DNA of 64,000 nucleotides from CAXTSE01 sp964246985 (lineage in GTDB: Bacteria; Actinomycetota; Actinomycetes; Actinomycetales; Microbacteriaceae), in the NCBI GenBank assembly GCA_964246985.1, contig CAXTSE010000016.1:1-64000 (forward strand), in the 5' to 3' direction. The position numbers and the translations under genes were made by a program. Positions 60,495-64,000 of this stretch are shown in pieces (position 1 is the stretch's first letter; the number at the start of each line of letters is the position of its first letter). Below the pieces are notes generated by a model. That model was given only the letters and a program-made list of their open reading frames with translations, was not told where the DNA came from and did not search any database.

Positions 60495-60892
60495 AGCTGC
60501 ACCACGTCCAGGTGGCCTGCCCCGTGGGAGGCGAGGAGATCGCGCGGAGGTTCTGGGTCGAGGGCATCGGCCTCACCGAGGTCGCCAAGCCCTCGGATCT
60601 CGCAGGACGAGGCGGTGCGTGGTTCCGGGCATGCACCGCGGCAGTCGGGGCGGGCGGCATCGGCACGATCGCCCTCGAGATCCACGTCGGGGTCGAGGAC
60701 CCGTTCGCTCCCGCCCGCAAGGCGCACCCCGCCATCCTCTTCGACGGGGTGGCGGACCTCGACCGCGCCGACCGTCGTCTCGTCCGGTTGGGGTTCGATG
60801 TCGACCGCTCCCAAAGGCTCACGTTCCCCGGGTATCAGCGCCTGCACGTCGTCGACGGTCACGGCAACCGGGTCGAGCTCCTCGCGCAGTGA
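60491..60892 (+). CDS. VOC-family (glyoxalase-like) protein
   Basis: 133 residues. 'KLHHVQVACPVGGEEIARRFW' starts the first beta-alpha-beta unit with a metal-ligand-like His, and 'DGHGNRVELLA' ends the second with the usual Glu. Similar to glyoxalase/bleomycin-resistance proteins; the substrate is unknown. GTG start overlapping the tam stop, so it is cotranscribed with tam. Confidence 0.82.
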   Translation: MKLHHVQVACPVGGEEIARRFWVEGIGLTEVAKPSDLAGRGGAWFRACTAAVGAGGIGTIALEIHVGVEDPFAPARKAHPAILFDGVADLDRADRRLVRLGFDVDRSQRLTFPGYQRLHVVDGHGNRVELLAQ

Positions 60893-60910
60893 CGCGTCGC
60901 ACCCGCCGGA

Positions 60911-60916
60911 TAGTCT
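60911..60916 (+). promoter_or_regulatory. holA -10 hexamer, leaderless start
   Basis: TAGTCT ends six bases before the holA ATG at 60923; no Shine-Dalgarno sequence. Confidence 0.55.
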
Positions 60917-60922
60917 GAGCGC

Positions 60923-61981
60923 ATGGCAGCCCCACGACGACCCGCTGCACGCGGCGGCTCGTCCAAGGGCGGCAGCGGCAAGACGCCGAAGGCGTCGATC
61001 CCGCAGCTCCCGTGGGACCAGGTGCGGCCCGCGCCCGTCGTGCTCGTCTCGGGCACCGAGGCAGTGCTCGCCGATCGCGCGATGCGCCTTCTGCGCGACA
61101 TCCTGAAGGCCGAGGACCCGAGCCTCGAGGTCTCCGAGATCGACGCGGCCGCCTACTCGCCGGGGCAGCTGCTCACCCTCGCGAGTCCCTCGCTCTTCGC
61201 CGAGCCCCGCTACCTGCGCGTCGACAGCGTCGAGAAGTGCACCGACGCGTTCCTCGACGAGACGCTGGCCTATCTCGAGAACCCCGCCGAGGACACGTTC
61301 CTCGTGCTGCGGCACAACGGAGGGGTCCGCGGCAAGAAGCTGCTCGACGCGATCCGCTCAGGCACGGGCGGCGGCATCGAGATCGTCTGCGCCGAGATCA
61401 AGCGCGAGAGCGACCGCATCGACTTCGTGCAGGCCGAGTTCGCCTCGGCACGTCGCCGCGTCAGCCACGGCGCGGTCCGCGCCCTCGTCTCGGCCTTCGC
61501 CGACGACCTGGCCGAGCTGGCCGCCGCCTGCCGCCAGCTGCTGTCCGACACCGACGACGAGATCACCGAGGCCGTGGTCGCCAAGTACTACGGCGGCCGC
61601 ATCGAGACCACGGCGTTCGCGGTCGCCGATGCCGCCATCGCCGGACGTCACGGCGAGGCCCTGGGGCTTCTGCGGCATGCGCTCGCCTCGGGTGCCGACC
61701 CCGTGCCGATGGTCGCCGCGTTCGCGAGCAAGGTGCGCACGATGGCGAAGCTCTCCGGTTCCCGTGGCAGCTCGGGCGAGCTCGCCCAGCGGTTCGGGTT
61801 GGCTCCTTGGCAGGTGGACCGCGCCCGCCGCGACCTGCAGGGCTGGACCGACGCGGGGCTCGGCCGCGTGATCCAGGCCCTGGCCGAGTCGGATGCGCAG
61901 GTCAAGGGCGGCGGCCGCGATCCGGTCTACACGCTCGAGCGCCTGGTCGAGACCGTGGCGGCCCGCGGCGGGCGGGACTGA
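60923..61981 (+). CDS. holA: DNA polymerase III subunit delta
   Basis: 352 residues. A basic disordered N-terminus (~25 residues) precedes the clamp-loader fold: 'VVLVSGTEAVLADRAMRLL', 'LLTLASPSLFAEPRYLRVDSVEK' (in part: ASPSLFAEPRYLRV), 'FLVLRHNGGVRGKKLLDAI' and C-terminal 'LRHALASGADPVPMVAAFASKVR' (in part). It opens the beta clamp. The comEC-holA-rpsT order is conserved in bacteria, though here a tam-VOC pair is inserted between comEC and holA. Confidence 0.93.
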   Translation: MAAPRRPAARGGSSKGGSGKTPKASIPQLPWDQVRPAPVVLVSGTEAVLADRAMRLLRDILKAEDPSLEVSEIDAAAYSPGQLLTLASPSLFAEPRYLRVDSVEKCTDAFLDETLAYLENPAEDTFLVLRHNGGVRGKKLLDAIRSGTGGGIEIVCAEIKRESDRIDFVQAEFASARRRVSHGAVRALVSAFADDLAELAAACRQLLSDTDDEITEAVVAKYYGGRIETTAFAVADAAIAGRHGEALGLLRHALASGADPVPMVAAFASKVRTMAKLSGSRGSSGELAQRFGLAPWQVDRARRDLQGWTDAGLGRVIQALAESDAQVKGGGRDPVYTLERLVETVAARGGRD

Positions 61982-61988
61982 TCACGCC

Positions 61989-62429
61989 ATGAGCATCAAG
62001 CTCGAGAACGTCGGCATCGCGGTACGCGACCTCGAGGCGACGATCGCCTTCTTCGTCGACCTCGGGCTCACTGTCATCCAGCGCGACACCGTGAGCGGGG
62101 AGTGGGCCGACACCGCCGTCGGCCTCGATGGCAACCACACCCGGATCGCCATCCTGCAGACCCCGGATGGACACGGACGGCTCGAGCTGTTCGAGTATCT
62201 GCACCCCGAGGCCATCGAGAGCGAGCCCGCTCAGCCGAATCAGATCGGGGTGCACCGCGTCGCGTTCTCGGTGGACGACCTCGACGAGTCCCTCGCGATC
62301 GCGGCACGGCACGGGTATCACCCGCTGCGTGGCGTCGCGAATTATCAGAACGTCTACCGGCTGACCTACCTGCGCGGCCCGAGCGGCATCATCCTGATGC
62401 TCGCCGAGGCTCTGTCACCTCGTCACTAG
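61989..62429 (+). CDS. VOC-family (glyoxalase-like) protein
   Basis: 146 residues. 'LENVGIAVRDLEATIAFFVDLGL' (in part: NVGIAVRDLEATIAFF) opens repeat one; 'ELFEYLHP' supplies the mid-protein Glu; 'VHRVAFSVDDLDESLAIAARHG' (in part: HRVAFSVDDLDESLA) opens repeat two; 'GPSGIILMLAE' ends it. Two-repeat metal-site layout of glyoxalase I and related enzymes. ATG 61989 is seven bases after the holA stop. Substrate unknown. Confidence 0.83.
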   Translation: MSIKLENVGIAVRDLEATIAFFVDLGLTVIQRDTVSGEWADTAVGLDGNHTRIAILQTPDGHGRLELFEYLHPEAIESEPAQPNQIGVHRVAFSVDDLDESLAIAARHGYHPLRGVANYQNVYRLTYLRGPSGIILMLAEALSPRH

Positions 62430-62456
62430 ACGACGCAGTCGCCCCCGCGCACGGAA

Positions 62457-62490
62457 GAAGCCCCGCACTCCGTGAGGAGCGCGGGGCTTC
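62457..62490. terminator. Bidirectional terminator between the VOC gene and rpsT
   Basis: GAAGCCCCGC (62457-62466) pairs with GCGGGGCTTC (62481-62490), with an inner CTCC-GTGA-GGAG. It lies 16 bp past the rpsT stop. Confidence 0.8.
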
Positions 62491-62506
62491 GTCGACGTTG
62501 CGGGGC

Positions 62507-62767
62507 CTACAGGCTCGCGGCGGCCTTCGCGATGGCCGACTTGCGGTTCGCGGCCTGGTTGGCGTGGATGACGCCCTTGCTCGTGGCCTTGTCGAGCTTC
62601 TTCGTCGCGACGGCGACGGCGGCGACGGCCTTGTCCTTGTCGCCGGCCGTGATGGCCTCGCGAGCGGTGCGGATGGCCGTCTTGAGCTCGCTCTTGACCG
62701 CCTTGTTGCGCTCCTGCGCCTTCTTGTTGGTGCCGATGCGCTTGATCTGCGACTTGATGTTCGCCAT
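62507..62767 (-). CDS. rpsT: 30S ribosomal protein S20
   Basis: 86 residues, full length. MANIKSQIKRIGTNKKAQERNKAVKS (in part: NIKSQIKRIGTNKKAQER) and 'SKGVIHANQAANRKSAIAK' are the S20 signature; it binds the 5' domain of 16S rRNA. The ATG at 62767 is preceded by GGAGAA-like purines (reverse complement of TTCTCC). The upstream frame to 62815 is not conserved. The 139 bp between it and the Nudix gene hold its promoter region. Confidence 0.96.
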   Translation of the reverse strand: MANIKSQIKRIGTNKKAQERNKAVKSELKTAIRTAREAITAGDKDKAVAAVAVATKKLDKATSKGVIHANQAANRKSAIAKAAASL

Positions 62768-62906
62768 GGAGAATCGTTCTTTCGTTCGTGTGGAAAAAGT
62801 GTGGATGCTTGCCAACGCGGTAGAGGAACGCCCCGGCGAATCGTGTGGAGGGAATCACACACAAAACCAAGGGGCTACGTTACCAGGCGCAGACGTCGCG
62901 CGGCAA

Positions 62907-63380
62907 TCAGACCTCGAACCGAGCCGCGGGGCCGGGGTCGACCGCGTCCGCGATGCGCGACAGGAAGTCGTCCGACATGGGCGGCAGGGCGTCGAGCGGG
63001 TACCAGGCGACCTCGAGGGCTTCTCCGTCGACAGGCTCCGGGGTGCCGTCGAGGTAGCGGCACGCGAACGTGAGGTCGAGGTACTGCGCGCGGTCTCCGT
63101 TGTCGTAGACGATGTGGTCGGTCACTCCGACGGAGGCGAGCCGCTCGACGGCGATCCGCACCCCCGCCTCCTCGGCGGCTTCGCGCGCGGCGGCGACGGC
63201 CGGATGCTCGCCCGGATCGATGATGCCCGTGATGGGCGCCCACGCCCCGGTGTCCGATCGGCGGATCAGCAGCACGCGCTCGGCTGCATCGTCGAGCACG
63301 ACCGCGGTCACCCCCGACAGCCAGAGCGGGGCGGTGCCGATGGCGGTGCGCAGCTCGCTGATGAAATCGGGGATCGCCAT
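62907..63380 (-). CDS. Nudix hydrolase
   Basis: 157 residues. The Nudix box is complete: G-IIDPG-E-HPAVAAA-REAAEEAG-V (GX5EX7REUXEEXGU). 'SGVTAVVLDDAAERVLLIRRSDTGAWAPITG' (in part: VLLIRRSDTGAWAPITG) precedes it. It hydrolyses a nucleoside diphosphate linked to some X; substrate unknown. TAGCAT lies six bases before the ATG at 63380, so a leaderless mRNA is likely. Divergent from the aminotransferase gene. Confidence 0.92.
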   Translation of the reverse strand: MAIPDFISELRTAIGTAPLWLSGVTAVVLDDAAERVLLIRRSDTGAWAPITGIIDPGEHPAVAAAREAAEEAGVRIAVERLASVGVTDHIVYDNGDRAQYLDLTFACRYLDGTPEPVDGEALEVAWYPLDALPPMSDDFLSRIADAVDPGPAARFEV

Positions 63381-63386
63381 GGACCG

Positions 63387-63417
63387 ATGCTAGACGCCGG
63401 GCACCGAGCGATAGCGT
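63387..63417. promoter_or_regulatory. Divergent leaderless promoters for Nudix and aminotransferase genes
   Basis: Reverse strand TAGCAT (63387-63392) is six bases before the ATG at 63380. Forward strand TAGCGT (63412-63417) is six bases before the ATG at 63424. Confidence 0.6.
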
Positions 63418-63423
63418 GGGGCA

Positions 63424-64000
63424 ATGCCCGCGCTCGCCTCGCACATCCCCACGGTGCCGGCCTCCGGCATCCGCCGCGTCTTCGAGCTCGCGCTGGAGCT
63501 CGATCGGGCGGCGGCCGCCGACCCCGCCAGCGGCGACCGGGTCGTGCTGCTCGCGGTGGGCGAGCCCGACGTGCCGATGGCTCCGCACATCGCCGAGGCT
63601 GCCATCGACGCCTGGCAGCGCGACGACACCGGCTACACGGCGAACGGCGGGATCCCCGCCCTCCGCGACGCGATCGTCGCGAAGCTCGCCCGCGACAACG
63701 GCATCCACGTCGAGGTCGAGCAGGTCTGGACCACGATCGGCGCCACCCAGGGTCTCCACCTCGCGATGCAGATGACGCTCGCCGCGGGCGACGAGGTGCT
63801 CGTGCCCGACCCCGGCTACACGACGTTCAGCATGAACGCGCGCATGCTGGACGCCGTTCCCGTGCCGTACTCGCTGACGCCCGAGCGCGGGTTCCTGCCG
63901 TCGATCGAGGAGCTCGAGCGTCTCGTCACCGACCGCACGCGCCTGCTCATCGTCAACTCCCCGTCCAACCCGCTCGGGTCGGTCTTCGGGCGCGAGACCC
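63424..64000 (+). CDS. Class I PLP-dependent aminotransferase, truncated by the window edge
   Basis: The first 192 residues are present. 'DRVVLLAVGEPDVPMAPHIAEAAI' (in part: LAVGEPDVPMAPHI), 'YTANGGIPALRDAI', 'TIGATQGLHLAMQMTLAAGDEVLVPDPGYTTF' (in part: GDEVLVPDPGYTTF) and 'LLIVNSPSNPLGSVFG' are the fold-type I aspartate-aminotransferase-like motifs; the substrate-binding Asn is in NSPSNPLG. The PLP lysine lies beyond the window. Amino-acid specificity cannot be assigned. Confidence 0.92.
   Translation, partial: MPALASHIPTVPASGIRRVFELALELDRAAAADPASGDRVVLLAVGEPDVPMAPHIAEAAIDAWQRDDTGYTANGGIPALRDAIVAKLARDNGIHVEVEQVWTTIGATQGLHLAMQMTLAAGDEVLVPDPGYTTFSMNARMLDAVPVPYSLTPERGFLPSIEELERLVTDRTRLLIVNSPSNPLGSVFGRET

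Overview
The window is GC-rich chromosomal DNA of an actinobacterium. Gene content and order (ileS-folC-DUF4233-ndk, rne-rplU-rpmA-obgE-proB, proA-nadD-rsfS, leuS-comEA-comEC-holA-rpsT), frequent GTG starts and short ATGA/GTGA overlaps point to Microbacteriaceae, probably Microbacterium; the genus is inferred from these traits, not from a search. I see no insertion sequence, prophage, integrase, rRNA operon or CRISPR array. The one RNA gene is tRNA-Ala(GGC).

Layout. 1-12.7 kb: truncated M3 peptidase, an ArsR-type regulator with its operator, small hypothetical genes, a lipoprotein and valS, a histidine kinase/response regulator pair, two surface proteins, an MHS-type transporter, and a pair made of a SARP-like regulator with an unusual N-terminus and a wall-anchored ice-binding protein. 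12.8-20.2 kb: ileS under a translational T-box, then folC, DUF4233 and ndk, facing a DsbA-like/VKOR disulfide pair. 20.3-34.5 kb: rne with a long leader, a membrane pair, rplU-rpmA, obgE-proB, an opposing MFS gene, then proA, nadD, a 768-residue low-complexity tail-anchored protein, rsfS and tRNA-Ala. 34.6-46.5 kb is more accessory: a Ser/Thr kinase-GAF protein with an apparent CTG start, LLM oxidoreductase, two alpha/beta hydrolases with a DHA2 exporter, a CGNR regulator facing an EamA exporter, a UbiA prenyltransferase, membrane and hypothetical proteins, a winged-helix protein and an App1-type phosphatase. 46.6-50.7 kb: TetR regulator and a four-gene OpuB/ProU-type osmolyte importer. 50.7-64 kb: DedA, a divergent pabC/pabB pair, leuS, comEA-comEC, a methyltransferase-VOC pair, holA, VOC, rpsT, Nudix and a truncated aminotransferase.

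How it works together. Most genes serve translation (three class I synthetases of the Val/Ile/Leu group, L21, L27, S20, RNase E, Obg, RsfS), proline and folate synthesis, NAD synthesis and envelope transport. The most striking window-wide signal is regulatory: at least fourteen genes begin exactly six bases after a -10-like hexamer, almost always TAnnnT, without a Shine-Dalgarno sequence. This predicts widespread leaderless transcription. In the pabC/pabB pair two such modules are packed into 11 bp between start codons. No wholly new multi-gene system stands out. The best candidates for something undescribed are the SARP-like/ice-binding locus with its repeat and palindrome, the micro-ORF coupled to the EamA gene, the CTG-started kinase and the back-to-back leaderless promoters.
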